A stretch of 48,623 bases of DNA from Novosphingobium mangrovisedimenti (GCF_025153475.1 NZ_JANZXA010000017.1:1-48623), one strand, 5' to 3'; numbered from the stretch's first letter, positions 24,236 to 32,702 are shown. Notes: generated from the letters alone by a model not told the origin. Translations and numbers: made by a program.

Positions 24236-25671
24236 TACTCGTCCAATACCCAGGTGTCCTTGGTGCCCCCGCCTTGCGACGAATTGACGACCAGAGACCC
24301 CTTCTTGAGCGCCACGCGGGTCAGCCCCCCGGGCGTGATGTCGATACCATCGGGCGACACGAGCACGAAAGGACGCAAGTCCACATGGCGCGGTGCCAGC
24401 CCTTCCTTGGCGAAGATCGGCACCGTCGAAAGCGACAGCGTGGGCTGCGCGATATAATTGTCCGGCTTCGCGCGCAGCTTGGCCTCGAACGCGGCCAGTT
24501 CCTTCTTCGACGAGGTCGGGCCGATCAGCATGCCGTAGCCGCCCGAACCGTGCACTTCCTTGACGACGAGATCCGCCAGGTTGTCGAGCACGTATGCCAG
24601 CGCGTCGGGTTCCGAGCAGCGCCAGGTGGGCACGTTGTTCAGGATGGGCTTCTCGCCGGTGTAGAACTCGACGATCTCGGGCATGTAGCTGTAGATCGCC
24701 TTGTCGTCGGCGATGCCGGTGCCCGGCGCATTGGCGATGGTGATGCCCCCGGCCCGGTAGACATCCATGATCCCGGCCACGCCCAGCACCGAATTCGGAT
24801 TGAAGCTGAGCGGATCGAGATAGTCGTCGTCGACCCGGCGATAGATCACGTCGATCGCCTTGTACCCGGTGGTCGTGCGCATGGCGACACGCCCGTCGAC
24901 GATGCGCAGATCGCTGCCTTCGACAAGCTCGGCACCCATCTGGTCGGCCAGGAAGGCATGTTCGAAATAGGCCGAGTTGTAGATGCCCGGCGTGAGCACC
25001 GCGACCACGGGGCGCTTGCTGCCACTGCAGGCCGGCGGCGCGCAAGCCCGCAGCGAACGGGCGAGCCGGCGCGGATAGTCCGACACGGGCCGCACCGGCA
25101 CTTTCGTGAACAGCTCGGGGAACATCGCCATCATCGTCTCGCGATTCTCGAGCATGTACGAGACGCCGGACGGGGTGCGCGCATTGTCTTCCAGCACCAT
25201 GAAGTCGTTGGGACCGGTGCGGACGAGATCGATGCCGACGATGTGCGTATAGACACCGCCTGGGGGCGTGAAGCCGATCATCTGCGACAGGAATGCATCG
25301 TTGTCCCGCAGCGCATGGATCGGCAGGCGGCCAGAGCGAATGATTTCCTGCCGGTGATAGAGATCCTGCAGGAAGGCGTTGAGCGCCCTCACCCGCTGCT
25401 CGATCCCCCGCGTCAACTTGCGCCACTCGCGCGCGGTAATGATGCGCGGGATCATGTCGAACGGGATCAGCCGCTCTTCCGCTGCTTCTTCGCCGTAGAC
25501 ATTGAAAGTAATACCGATGCGCCGAAAGAAACGTTCAGCCTCGGCATCCTGGCGTTTCAACCAGGATTTGTCCTGAGAATCATACCAGTCACAGAAATCA
25601 GCATATGCAGGACGAACCGAACCGTCCTCATTGAGCATTTCGTCGAATTTCGTCGTGCTCGCAGCCGTCAT
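24235..25671 (-). CDS. Circularly permuted type 2 ATP-grasp protein of the Anbu operon
   Basis: The 478-residue protein is a circularly permuted ATP-grasp enzyme. It shows GVYTHIVGIDLVRTGPNDFMVLEDNARTPSG, then VAVLTPGIYNSAYFEHAFLADQMG, and VVKEVHGSGGYGMLIGP near the C-terminus, where a nucleotide-binding lysine and glycine-rich loop are expected. The family is thought to form amide bonds, perhaps in small peptides, using ATP. I start it at the ATG at 25671 (MTAASTTKFDEML), preceded by GGGAG. It leads the operon. The upstream 25672-25832 gap has no gene and one strong hairpin. Confidence 0.92.
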   Translation of the reverse strand: MTAASTTKFDEMLNEDGSVRPAYADFCDWYDSQDKSWLKRQDAEAERFFRRIGITFNVYGEEAAEERLIPFDMIPRIITAREWRKLTRGIEQRVRALNAFLQDLYHRQEIIRSGRLPIHALRDNDAFLSQMIGFTPPGGVYTHIVGIDLVRTGPNDFMVLEDNARTPSGVSYMLENRETMMAMFPELFTKVPVRPVSDYPRRLARSLRACAPPACSGSKRPVVAVLTPGIYNSAYFEHAFLADQMGAELVEGSDLRIVDGRVAMRTTTGYKAIDVIYRRVDDDYLDPLSFNPNSVLGVAGIMDVYRAGGITIANAPGTGIADDKAIYSYMPEIVEFYTGEKPILNNVPTWRCSEPDALAYVLDNLADLVVKEVHGSGGYGMLIGPTSSKKELAAFEAKLRAKPDNYIAQPTLSLSTVPIFAKEGLAPRHVDLRPFVLVSPDGIDITPGGLTRVALKKGSLVVNSSQGGGTKDTWVLDE

Positions 25672-25737
25672 CGTGACTCCCGTTTGACCATGTGATGCAA
25701 CATGGAAAGGGACTTGCCAAGCGTTTACGCTGCACCT

Positions 25738-25773
25738 GCGAAAGAAAATTTTCGCGCACAAAAACGCGAAAAT
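25738..25773 (-). terminator. Hairpin downstream of the HAD gene, upstream of the Anbu operon
   Basis: ATTTTCGCG (25748-25756) is a perfect inverted repeat of CGCGAAAAT (25765-25773) around an AC-rich 8-base loop. A second pairing, GCGAAA (25738-25743) with TTTCGC (25750-25755), competes for the same bases. On the minus strand a TTTTC run follows the stem. It is either the HAD terminator or an operator of the Anbu operon. Confidence 0.55.
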
Positions 25774-25832
25774 CGGAGCAATTCGTTCGAGTATTGCGAA
25801 AGATGCAGGACGGCGCGCGCAGCGCCACCAGC

Positions 25833-26444
25833 TTAACCCAGCAACTGACGGTTCGTCAGATCGGTCCGCAACGCCCCGGCATCGGTAAAGTGATGCACAT
25901 GCCAGCCGAGCGCACGAGCGGCCTCCACGTTCGCGACATTGTCGTCGACGAACAGCATCGCACCGGGTTCATGACCGAAGCGGCGCACAGCGAGATCGAA
26001 AATTCTCGGATCGGGTTTCACCAGCTTCTCGTCGCCGGACACCACGATGTCCCCGAACAGGTCGAAGAGCGGCTCGTTGGCCCGGAACTCGCGCCAGAAG
26101 GGGCTGGCGAAGTTGGTGATGGCAAAAAGGGGAACCTGACGCTGCGCCAGTTCACGCACGATCTCGTGACTGCCCGGAACATTGCCCGGAATCGTTTCGA
26201 GAAAGCGCGTGGCGTAGGCGTCGATCAGATCGTCGTGCCCGGGAAACTGGGCCTTGCGCTCGGCAACCATCTCATCGAGATCGCGTCCAGCATCGTGCTG
26301 GAAATGCCATTCATCGGTCATGACATTGGCCATGAACCAGTCGAGTCGCTCGGGATCGTCGATCAACCGGGCGAACAGGTGGCGCATGTCCCACTGGACC
26401 AGAACGCGCCCCACGTCGAAAACGACAGCATCTACAGCAGACAT
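25833..26444 (-). CDS. HAD-family hydrolase
   Basis: The 203-residue protein has the haloacid-dehalogenase motifs: nucleophile Asp10 in VFDVGRVLVQWD, Thr in LFAITNF, Lys in KLVKPDPRIFD and an acidic pair in MLFVDDNVANVEAA. The DxG version of motif I, in place of DxD, is common in a group that includes YihX-type phosphatases (sugar phosphates). The cap is helical and small. The substrate is not evident. It follows rpmJ with a hairpin between, and the ATG at 26444 is the only reasonable start. Confidence 0.9.
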   Translation of the reverse strand: MSAVDAVVFDVGRVLVQWDMRHLFARLIDDPERLDWFMANVMTDEWHFQHDAGRDLDEMVAERKAQFPGHDDLIDAYATRFLETIPGNVPGSHEIVRELAQRQVPLFAITNFASPFWREFRANEPLFDLFGDIVVSGDEKLVKPDPRIFDLAVRRFGHEPGAMLFVDDNVANVEAARALGWHVHHFTDAGALRTDLTNRQLLG

Positions 26445-26451
26445 GACAAGA

Positions 26452-26470
26452 CCCCCGCAAATGGCGGGGG
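26452..26470 (-). terminator. Hairpin ahead of the HAD gene
   Basis: CCCCCGC (26452-26458) pairs perfectly with GCGGGGG (26464-26470) around AAATG. It lies between rpmJ and the HAD gene. There is no T run. Confidence 0.5.
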
Positions 26471-26507
26471 CCTCATACCGTCAACGCAATAGCCCGTCCG
26501 CCGATGA

Positions 26508-26527
26508 CCCCGCCTTTCACGGCGGGG
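26508..26527 (-). terminator. Hairpin after rpmJ
   Basis: CCCCGCC (26508-26514) pairs with GGCGGGG (26521-26527) around TTTCAC. It lies 14 bases after the rpmJ stop and resembles the next hairpin (26452-26470). A tandem stop of rpmJ transcription is the simplest reading. Confidence 0.55.
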
Positions 26528-26541
26528 ATGGGCGAAACGAA

Positions 26542-26667
26542 TCAGCCCTGGCGAGCCTTGAAGCGGCGATTGGTCTTGTTGATGACGTAAGTGCGGCCGC
26601 GACGGCGGATCACGCGGTTATCCCGGTGACGGCCCTTGAGCGACTTGAGGCTGTTGCGAATCTTCAT
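26542..26667 (-). CDS. rpmJ: Ribosomal protein L36 (bL36)
   Basis: The 41-residue protein reads MKIRNSLKSLKGRHRDNRVI and ends with NRRFKARQG. This is bL36 of the cysteine-free (C-minus) type, in which the zinc-ribbon cysteines are replaced. L36 binds 23S rRNA in the large subunit. The start ATG at 26665-26667 is clear. C-minus paralogues are expressed under zinc limitation in some bacteria, but many alphaproteobacteria have only this form. It is followed by two hairpins. Confidence 0.94.
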   Translation of the reverse strand: MKIRNSLKSLKGRHRDNRVIRRRGRTYVINKTNRRFKARQG

Positions 26668-26863
26668 CGTGTGTCTCGTCTGTCTGGGCGGTTACCGACC
26701 GCCGGAAATTCGAAGTGGCGCCGTTAGTGGCAGCAGCCCGCAAAGTCAAGCACGACACCCCCGCCGTCGCGCCCTGAATGCTATTCATCTGTCGGCAATC
26801 GGCACGACCTTAAGGTGCTGCAAGGGCGCGACATCACCGAATTCTGGAAAAACGACAAGCCAT
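26668..26863. other. Divergent intergenic region: rpmJ / DUF4136
   Basis: This gap separates rpmJ (minus) from the first DUF4136 gene (plus). I see no clear promoter, operator or zinc-uptake-regulator-like palindrome. Confidence 0.3.
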
Positions 26864-27586
26864 ATGACGATACCTAGAGGCGCGGCCTTCGCCGCAGGCA
26901 TGGCTGTCATGCTGATCGCATCCGTTCCCGCGCAGGCACAGCACTCCCCATGGGGGCCAAGCTGGGGTTCCCCGGGCTGGTCCAACCCGGCCGGGTCACG
27001 CCTGCCCGACCGGCGCTACCGTGACCAGCGGGAAGGCCGCGTGGAAGTCAGCCGTTTCGTTGTCGCGGGCCCTGCAGCCGAGGCACTGGGGCACGGCCCC
27101 GTCACGGTGGAATCCGAATCGGGCGATGGCCCGTGGTTCGCTGAAACACAGCGCGCGGCCTACGAAGCCGCCATCGTCGATGCCCTTGTCGGCGCCGGAT
27201 ACGACACGCAGCATCCAAGCGACGTGCAGGCGCAAGTCGCAAGGCTGCGGATCAGCCGGCATGTCCTTGTCCCCGCCGAGGAGAAGAAGAGCCCTGTGAG
27301 CGGCAGCGCGGCAGTATCCGTAGGCACGCATGGCTCTGCCTATGGCCTTGCCGTGAATGTTGACATGACCAAGCCGCGTGCCGCCCTGGTATCGACGCGG
27401 CTCGACGCCCGCATCGCCGACAAGGCCACCGGCAAGGTGCTGTGGGAAGGCTATGCCACGATCGCCACCCGCGAAGGCGACGACGATTGGAGCGAGAGCC
27501 GGATCGCCGGAAAACTGGCCTCTGCCCTCTTCGACAATTTCCCTCAGGGAGAAGAAATCGAACCGCTCGGCACCTCACTGGACTGA
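26864..27586 (+). CDS. DUF4136-like exported protein
   Basis: The 240-residue protein starts at the ATG at 26864 with a signal peptide (MTIPRGAAFAAGMAVMLIASVPAQAQ), then a G/P/S/W-rich segment (HSPWGPSWGSPGWSNP). A conserved domain follows, with RVEVSRFVVAGPAAEALGHG, a Y-D-T-x-H strand and TRLDARIADKATGKVLWEGYA. It shares with the next gene the order of a polar helix, a basic strand, and 'VKVLWEGxA', the DUF4136 pattern of lipoproteins. The two genes are separated by 63 bases and look duplicated. No catalytic site is visible. Confidence 0.75.
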   Translation: MTIPRGAAFAAGMAVMLIASVPAQAQHSPWGPSWGSPGWSNPAGSRLPDRRYRDQREGRVEVSRFVVAGPAAEALGHGPVTVESESGDGPWFAETQRAAYEAAIVDALVGAGYDTQHPSDVQAQVARLRISRHVLVPAEEKKSPVSGSAAVSVGTHGSAYGLAVNVDMTKPRAALVSTRLDARIADKATGKVLWEGYATIATREGDDDWSESRIAGKLASALFDNFPQGEEIEPLGTSLD

Positions 27587-27649
27587 ACCACGCTTGCATC
27601 CTCCTGTGTCGCAAGCCAAACCGGCCCGAAAGGTGTTGGAGAGAAAGCT

Positions 27650-28273
27650 ATGACCAGGACCCTGACGGCCCGCCTGCGCGGCAAGGTGATCGCCCCCCTG
27701 ACGCTGGCCGCCGCCTTGGCCCTCTCCGGCTGCGTGGCCCCGGTGGGGCCGGTCGAAATCACCCGCTTTCACGCCGCCGACATCGCTGCGCTTGGCCAGG
27801 GCACGATCCGTGTCGAGCCGGCGCAGGGCCAGATGGAGAACATGGAGTTCCGCACATACGCCATGGCGGTCTCACGCGAGCTGACGCGGGTCGGCTACGT
27901 CGAACCTCTTCCCGGCGAAAGCGGCAGCCGGCAAGTCGCCCTACTCCGGCTGGAGCGCCAGCGCTATCAGCCCCAGCGCGAGTCCGGCCCGGTTTCGGTC
28001 GGCGTGGGCGGCAGCACCGGCAGCTATGGTTCGGGCGTGGGCGTGGGGATCGGCATCGACTTGTCGGGCCCGCCGCCGGAGCAAGTGGCGACCAAGCTTT
28101 CCGTAATCATTATCGATCGCGCCAGCGGCAAACACCTTTGGGAAGGCCGGGCAAGCTTTGTCGTGCGTGCCGATTCGCCAATGGCCCAGACATCGCTCGG
28201 CGCCGCAAAAATGACCGAGGCATTGTTCAAGGGGTTTCCGGGCGAGTCCGGCGAAACTATTCTGGTGAAATGA
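27650..28273 (+). CDS. DUF4136 lipoprotein
   Basis: The 207-residue protein has a lipoprotein signal, with lipobox LSGC and Cys28, and a DUF4136-like domain with ITRFHAADIA and ATKLSVIIIDRASGKHLWEGRASF. A G/S-rich stretch (GVGGSTGSYGSGVGVGIGI) separates the two halves. It shares the late strand pattern with the preceding protein. It ends in ATGA, overlapping the carboxypeptidase start by four bases, which couples their translation. Role unknown; probably an outer-membrane or periplasmic envelope protein. Confidence 0.78.
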   Translation: MTRTLTARLRGKVIAPLTLAAALALSGCVAPVGPVEITRFHAADIAALGQGTIRVEPAQGQMENMEFRTYAMAVSRELTRVGYVEPLPGESGSRQVALLRLERQRYQPQRESGPVSVGVGGSTGSYGSGVGVGIGIDLSGPPPEQVATKLSVIIIDRASGKHLWEGRASFVVRADSPMAQTSLGAAKMTEALFKGFPGESGETILVK

Positions 28274-29409
28274 CCGACGTACAGATCAACGCAGCGTTCG
28301 ATTCCGGCAACATCGAAGTTCTCTCCATCGACGGCACGACCGCCCGCCTCGCCATCATGCGGGACCGCAGTTCCAGCTTCTTCCAGTGGTTCCATTTTCG
28401 CGTCAGCGGCGCCAAGGGACGTGAACTCACACTGATCATCACGGGGCTCAACTCTTCCGCCTATCCGATGGGCTGGTCCGGCTACAACGCCTGCGTATCC
28501 GAGGACCGGCAATTCTGGGGTCGGACCGAAAGCCACTGGGACGAAGGTCGCGACGGCGGTTCGCTGACGATCCGCTACAAGCCGGCGAGCGACATCGTCT
28601 GGTTCGCCTATTTCGCGCCCTATTCGATGGAGCGCCACCACGACCTCGTGGCCCGCACGGCCTGCGCCGGCAGCGTCGAATACCGCGGCTTGGGCACGTC
28701 GCTCGACGGCCAGCCGATCGACTGTCTGGAAATGGGGGCAGGCCCCGTGCAGGTCTGGCTCTACGCGCGGCAGCATCCGGGCGAATCGATGGCCGAATGG
28801 TGGATGGAAGGCGCGCTGGACCTGCTGACCGATCCTGCCGATTCGGTCGGGCGGGAGCTGCGGCGGCGCTGCCGCCTTCACGTCGTGCCCAACGCCAACC
28901 CCGACGGCTCGAAGCGCGGCCACCTGCGCACCAACGCGGCGGGCGTGAACCTCAACCGCGAATGGGACAATCCCACCTCCGAACAGTCACCCGAAGTGCT
29001 GGCCCTGCGCGATGCGATGGATGCGAGCGGCGTCGATTTCGCCATGGACGTCCACGGCGACGAGGCGATTCCAGCCGTGTTCCTCGCAGGCTTCGAAGGC
29101 ATTCCCTCTCTCAGGGACGAGCAGCTTGCCGGCTATAACCGCTACGCCGAAATCCTCGAGCGCCGCACGCCCGACTTCCAGACCAAGCTCGGCTATCCGA
29201 TCGCGAGGCCGGGCAAGGGCAACCTCTCGATGTCAACGAACCAGCTTGCCGAACGCTTCGGCTGCGTGTCGATGACGCTGGAAATGCCGTTCAAGGACCA
29301 CGACCCCGCCGCCGACCGCCGTCAGGGCTGGAGCCCGGAACGGTCGAAGCAACTGGGCCGCGACTGCATGGGCGCGCTGCTCGAATGGCTGGTCGAACGG
29401 GAAGCCTGA
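28270..29409 (+). CDS. M14-family metallocarboxypeptidase (cytosolic carboxypeptidase-like)
   Basis: The 379-residue protein has an N-terminal beta domain (1-125) of the type found in cytosolic carboxypeptidases, then a zinc peptidase domain. Zinc ligands are His169 and Glu172 (RQHPGES) and His262 (DVHGDE). NPDGSKRGH and VNLNREWD mark the substrate pocket, and Glu338 (TLEMPFKD) is the catalytic base. The eukaryotic relatives remove glutamates from protein tails; bacterial substrates are unknown. No signal peptide is seen, so it acts in the cytosol, unlike the DUF4136 proteins it is coupled to. Confidence 0.88.
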   Translation: MTDVQINAAFDSGNIEVLSIDGTTARLAIMRDRSSSFFQWFHFRVSGAKGRELTLIITGLNSSAYPMGWSGYNACVSEDRQFWGRTESHWDEGRDGGSLTIRYKPASDIVWFAYFAPYSMERHHDLVARTACAGSVEYRGLGTSLDGQPIDCLEMGAGPVQVWLYARQHPGESMAEWWMEGALDLLTDPADSVGRELRRRCRLHVVPNANPDGSKRGHLRTNAAGVNLNREWDNPTSEQSPEVLALRDAMDASGVDFAMDVHGDEAIPAVFLAGFEGIPSLRDEQLAGYNRYAEILERRTPDFQTKLGYPIARPGKGNLSMSTNQLAERFGCVSMTLEMPFKDHDPAADRRQGWSPERSKQLGRDCMGALLEWLVEREA

Positions 29410-29415
29410 CGACGG

Positions 29416-29847
29416 TCAGGCCAGGTTTGCCGGCCCGAAGGCATGCGGCAGCAGTTCCGACAGCCGCGTCTCCAGAACGCCGTCGTGGCCGTCACACCAG
29501 ATCACCGGATCGGTGCCGCCCAGCCCGGCAATCTCGTTGAGGACCTGACGGCAGCGCCCGCAAGGCGTCACGGTCGCCCCCTTGCCCGGCGCTCCCGGCG
29601 CCCCGCCGGACACGGCCACCGCCTCCAGAGCGCCCATTCCGGCGGTCGAGAGGATCTTGGCCACCGCCACCGTCTCGGCGCAGAGGGCCAGACCATAGCT
29701 CGCGTTCTCGACATTGGCCCCGGTCACCACCGAGCCATCGGCCAGCAGCAACGCCGCCCCCACCTGAAAACCCGAATAGGGCGCATAGGCGCCGGCGGCG
29801 GCCTCGCGCGCGGCGGCGATCAGAACATCTCGTTTGCTTGCACTCAT
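29416..29847 (-). CDS. cdd: Cytidine deaminase
   Basis: Cdd hydrolyses cytidine and deoxycytidine to uridine in pyrimidine salvage. Zinc ligands are Cys56 in CAE (YGLALCAETVAVAK, with Glu58 as proton shuttle) and Cys96 and Cys99 in TPCGRCRQVLNE. The 143-residue length is that of the short tetrameric form. The ATG at 29847 overlaps the stop of the preceding GH25-like gene (ATGA). It is the last gene of a three-gene minus-strand set, UPF0262-GH25-cdd. Confidence 0.94.
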   Translation of the reverse strand: MSASKRDVLIAAAREAAAGAYAPYSGFQVGAALLLADGSVVTGANVENASYGLALCAETVAVAKILSTAGMGALEAVAVSGGAPGAPGKGATVTPCGRCRQVLNEIAGLGGTDPVIWCDGHDGVLETRLSELLPHAFGPANLA

Positions 29848-30563
29848 GGCTGCACCACTACCCAGCGCAGCCCCTTGCGCGCAATCTCGTTGGCAAGGCT
29901 GGTATTGGCCGTCCACAGCGTCCACGGCCGCCCCGCATAGTCGGGCATGAACCGGTTGCGCACCAGCCACAGGTTGCGGTCGAGCTTCGCCGCAATCGCA
30001 TAGCGCGCCTCGAAGCCGGGCATGACCTTCAGGATCACCGCCTTGCCGGCATGGGTTTCGACCTGATTGAGGAAGGTCATCAGCTCGCTTTCGACGCGCG
30101 CATCGCTGACCCGCACCGGACAGTTGTCGGCCAGCATGCCGAGTTCCACCACGGGGGGCAGCAGTGCCGGATCGCGCGGCACCGTGGTCACGAAATTCGC
30201 CGCCTGCTTTTCCGCCGGCTGGCAGGGGTCATAGCGGTGGACCGCCCCCACCTGCATGCCCGCCGCGCGCGCGGCATCAAAATTGGCCACGAAGCGCGGA
30301 TCGCGTGCGAATGCGCTGGCACTGGCGTCGATATAGGCGAAGTCCGCGCCGATCGCCTTCAGCGACTTCCAGTTCACCGCACCGTCGTCCACGCCGATTT
30401 CCACGCCCTGGACCGGAAAGACCGCACGATCGGGCAGCCAGTGATGCACGTGCCACCAGCCCCATGCGCCCGCGATCATCGCCGCGAGCAGCAGCACGCC
30501 CATAATGCGCAGTTTCGTGACGCCGCGCATCCTTGCGCGCTTGCGCCCTCCCCTTACGGCCAA
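29844..30563 (-). CDS. GH25-like membrane-anchored protein with degenerate active site
   Basis: The 239-residue protein has one N-terminal membrane segment (MGVLLLAAMIAGAWGWW) and a glycoside-hydrolase family 25 (lysozyme) barrel: GVEIGVDDGAVNWKSLKAIG, FAYIDASASA, and the later PPVVELG. In active GH25 muramidases the first strand has GxDVS, and a later strand has a catalytic D-x-E. Here the corresponding positions are EIG and E140-x-G142. Two of the acidic residues have therefore changed, and the enzyme may bind peptidoglycan without cutting it. A later in-frame ATG (30530) is an alternative start. Confidence 0.7.
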   Translation of the reverse strand: MAVRGGRKRARMRGVTKLRIMGVLLLAAMIAGAWGWWHVHHWLPDRAVFPVQGVEIGVDDGAVNWKSLKAIGADFAYIDASASAFARDPRFVANFDAARAAGMQVGAVHRYDPCQPAEKQAANFVTTVPRDPALLPPVVELGMLADNCPVRVSDARVESELMTFLNQVETHAGKAVILKVMPGFEARYAIAAKLDRNLWLVRNRFMPDYAGRPWTLWTANTSLANEIARKGLRWVVVQP

Positions 30564-30573
30564 ATCCCCCTCC

Positions 30574-31056
30574 TCAGCCCCGGATATGCAGTACGCAGAT
30601 CAGCGTGAACAGGCGCCGCGCGGTGGGAAAATTGGTCTCGATCTTGCCCTCCAGCCGCTCCAGCAGCATTTCCGCCGCCTCATTGTGAATGCCGCGCCGG
30701 GCCATGTCGATGGTTTCGATCTCCTGCGGCGTCGACTTGCGAATCGCCTGATAGTAGCTCTCGCAGATCGCGAAGTACTCGCGGATCGGTCTGCGAAAGC
30801 GGGCGAGGCCGAGCACCAGCGTCTCCAGCGGTTCGCCATCCTCGTTGTCGATCTCGAGGTGCAGCCGGCCGTCGCGCACCGAGAGCTTGAGCCGGTAAGG
30901 CCCCTGATGCCCAGCCTCGAAGGCGCGCAGGGGCTTGAACACGTTGTCTTCGATCAGGTCGAAGATGGCGATACGCCGTTCCTGCTCGATATCGGCATTG
31001 CGCCACAGGATGGTCGCCTCGTCGAGTTCGATATGGGTGATGCGCGGGTCCGCCAT
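30574..31056 (-). CDS. UPF0262 family protein
   Basis: The 160-residue protein, starting MADPRITHIELDEATILWR, matches UPF0262, an alphaproteobacterial family with conserved IEQERRIAIFDLIEDN and a C-terminal TARRLFTLICVLHIRG. It is predicted cytosolic and alpha/beta with no known catalytic motif. I prefer the ATG at 31056; an upstream frame to 31119 looks non-conserved. Divergent from dnaB, it begins the minus set with the GH25-like and cdd genes. Confidence 0.88.
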   Translation of the reverse strand: MADPRITHIELDEATILWRNADIEQERRIAIFDLIEDNVFKPLRAFEAGHQGPYRLKLSVRDGRLHLEIDNEDGEPLETLVLGLARFRRPIREYFAICESYYQAIRKSTPQEIETIDMARRGIHNEAAEMLLERLEGKIETNFPTARRLFTLICVLHIRG

Positions 31057-31187
31057 GATACGCACGGCCTTTACGCGCTTGCAGCATGCCCGGGCAAGTC
31101 CGACGAAGGTCCTCCACACCCTGTGGAATAAAATCGCCTCACGTCACGCTTGCGAGGGCTGCGCAGTGAGACCATGTTGCCGCGCTT

Positions 31188-32702
31188 ATGGCCCTGGAAC
31201 AAGCTCTCATCAAACCCGCCGAAACCGAAGCGCGCGCCCTGCCGTCCAACGTGGAGGCGGAGGCTGCCTTTCTGGGTGCGGTGCTGATCGACAACCGCGT
31301 GATCGAGGAGCTGCAGACCCAGCTTGGCCCCCAGCATTTCTTCGAGCCGGTCCACGCCCGCATCTACGAGCGCATCCTTGGCCTGCTCGACCGCAAGGCG
31401 GTGGTCACCCCGGTCACCCTGCGCCCCTATTTCGAGGCCGACGAGCAGCTCAAGGCGCTGGGCGGCGTGTCCTATCTCGCCCGCCTTACCGCCGACGGCC
31501 AGGGCCTGCTGGCCCCGCGCGAGCTGGCGGACCAGATCTACGACCTTGCCCTCCTGCGCGAGCTGATCTCGGTCGGGCGCGGCCTTGTCGAAGGGGCCAT
31601 GGACACCTCCGAGTCGGTCGAGCCGATGGAGCAGGTCGAGCAGGCCGAGGCCGCGCTCTACAAGGTGGCCGAGGGCGCCGCGTCGGCCAACGAGGCCAAG
31701 ACCTTCTCGGCCGCCACGCGCACCGCGATCTTCAACATCGAGAAGGCGTTCAATTCGGGCGGCCACATCTCGGGCAAGACCACCGGGCTCACCTCGGTCA
31801 ACGACAAGATCGGCGGCCTGCACGATTCCGACCTTATCATCCTTGCCGGCCGCCCCGGCATGGGCAAGACCTCGCTGGTCACCAACATCGCCTTCAACAC
31901 CGCCCAGCGCTATGTCGACGATACCGTTCGCGACGGCATCGAGCATGCCAAGTCGGTGGGCGCGCCGACCGCCTTCTTCAGCCTCGAAATGAGCGCCGAC
32001 CAGCTGGCGACGCGTATTCTCGCCGAACAGTCGGGCATTTCGTCGGAAGCCCTGCGCATGGGCAAGATCAGCCGAGAGGATTTCCAGCAGCTCTCCTTTG
32101 CCAGCCAGCGCCTCGCCGAACTCCCGCTTTACATCGACGATACCCCGGGCCTCTCGATCGCCGCGCTGCGCACCCGCGCGCGCCGCCTGAAGCGTCGCTA
32201 CAACATTGGCCTGATCATCATCGACTACCTGCAGCTCCTTTCCGGATCGGGCCGCGCCAGCGACAACCGCGTGAACGAGATTTCGGAAATCTCGCGTGGC
32301 CTCAAGACCCTGGCCAAGGAACTGGAAGTGCCGGTGATCGCGCTTTCGCAGCTCAGCCGTGCGGTCGAACAGCGCGAGGACAAGAAGCCGATGCTCTCGG
32401 ACCTGCGCGAATCGGGCTCGATCGAGCAGGACGCCGACATGGTCTGGTTCGTGTTCCGCGAGGACTACTACGTCAATGCGACCGAACCCAAGTACCCGGC
32501 CGAAGGCGATCCGCCGGACGTCGTCGAGAAGTGGGAAGCCTGGCGCCAGAAGATGGAACAGGTAACCGGGCTTGCCGAGCTGATCGTCGCCAAGCAGCGC
32601 CACGGCTCGACCGGGCGCGTGCGCCTGAAGTTCGAGGCGCGCATCACCAAGTTCTCCGACCTCGCGCCCGACGACATGCGCGCCGCGTTCGAGAGCGACT
32701 AG
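31188..32702 (+). CDS. dnaB: Replicative DNA helicase DnaB
   Basis: DnaB unwinds the replication fork as a hexamer with ATP. The N-terminal domain (about 1-130) starts with the family's LPSNVEAEAAFLGAVLID. The RecA-like domain has Walker A GRPGMGKT (221-228) and Walker B LIIIDYLQL (342-350), and a late SGSIEQDADMVWF. At 504 residues it carries an 18-residue insert (about 241-258, RYVDDTVRDGIEHAKSVG) between Walker A and the next strand that E. coli DnaB lacks. It may be typical of sphingomonads. It is followed by an SDR-like gene. Confidence 0.96.
   Translation: MALEQALIKPAETEARALPSNVEAEAAFLGAVLIDNRVIEELQTQLGPQHFFEPVHARIYERILGLLDRKAVVTPVTLRPYFEADEQLKALGGVSYLARLTADGQGLLAPRELADQIYDLALLRELISVGRGLVEGAMDTSESVEPMEQVEQAEAALYKVAEGAASANEAKTFSAATRTAIFNIEKAFNSGGHISGKTTGLTSVNDKIGGLHDSDLIILAGRPGMGKTSLVTNIAFNTAQRYVDDTVRDGIEHAKSVGAPTAFFSLEMSADQLATRILAEQSGISSEALRMGKISREDFQQLSFASQRLAELPLYIDDTPGLSIAALRTRARRLKRRYNIGLIIIDYLQLLSGSGRASDNRVNEISEISRGLKTLAKELEVPVIALSQLSRAVEQREDKKPMLSDLRESGSIEQDADMVWFVFREDYYVNATEPKYPAEGDPPDVVEKWEAWRQKMEQVTGLAELIVAKQRHGSTGRVRLKFEARITKFSDLAPDDMRAAFESD

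Noticed and set aside
24274..25695. Plus-strand frame of 473 residues over the ATP-grasp gene
   Set aside because: The ATP-grasp gene is part of a conserved operon; the opposite frame has no motif.
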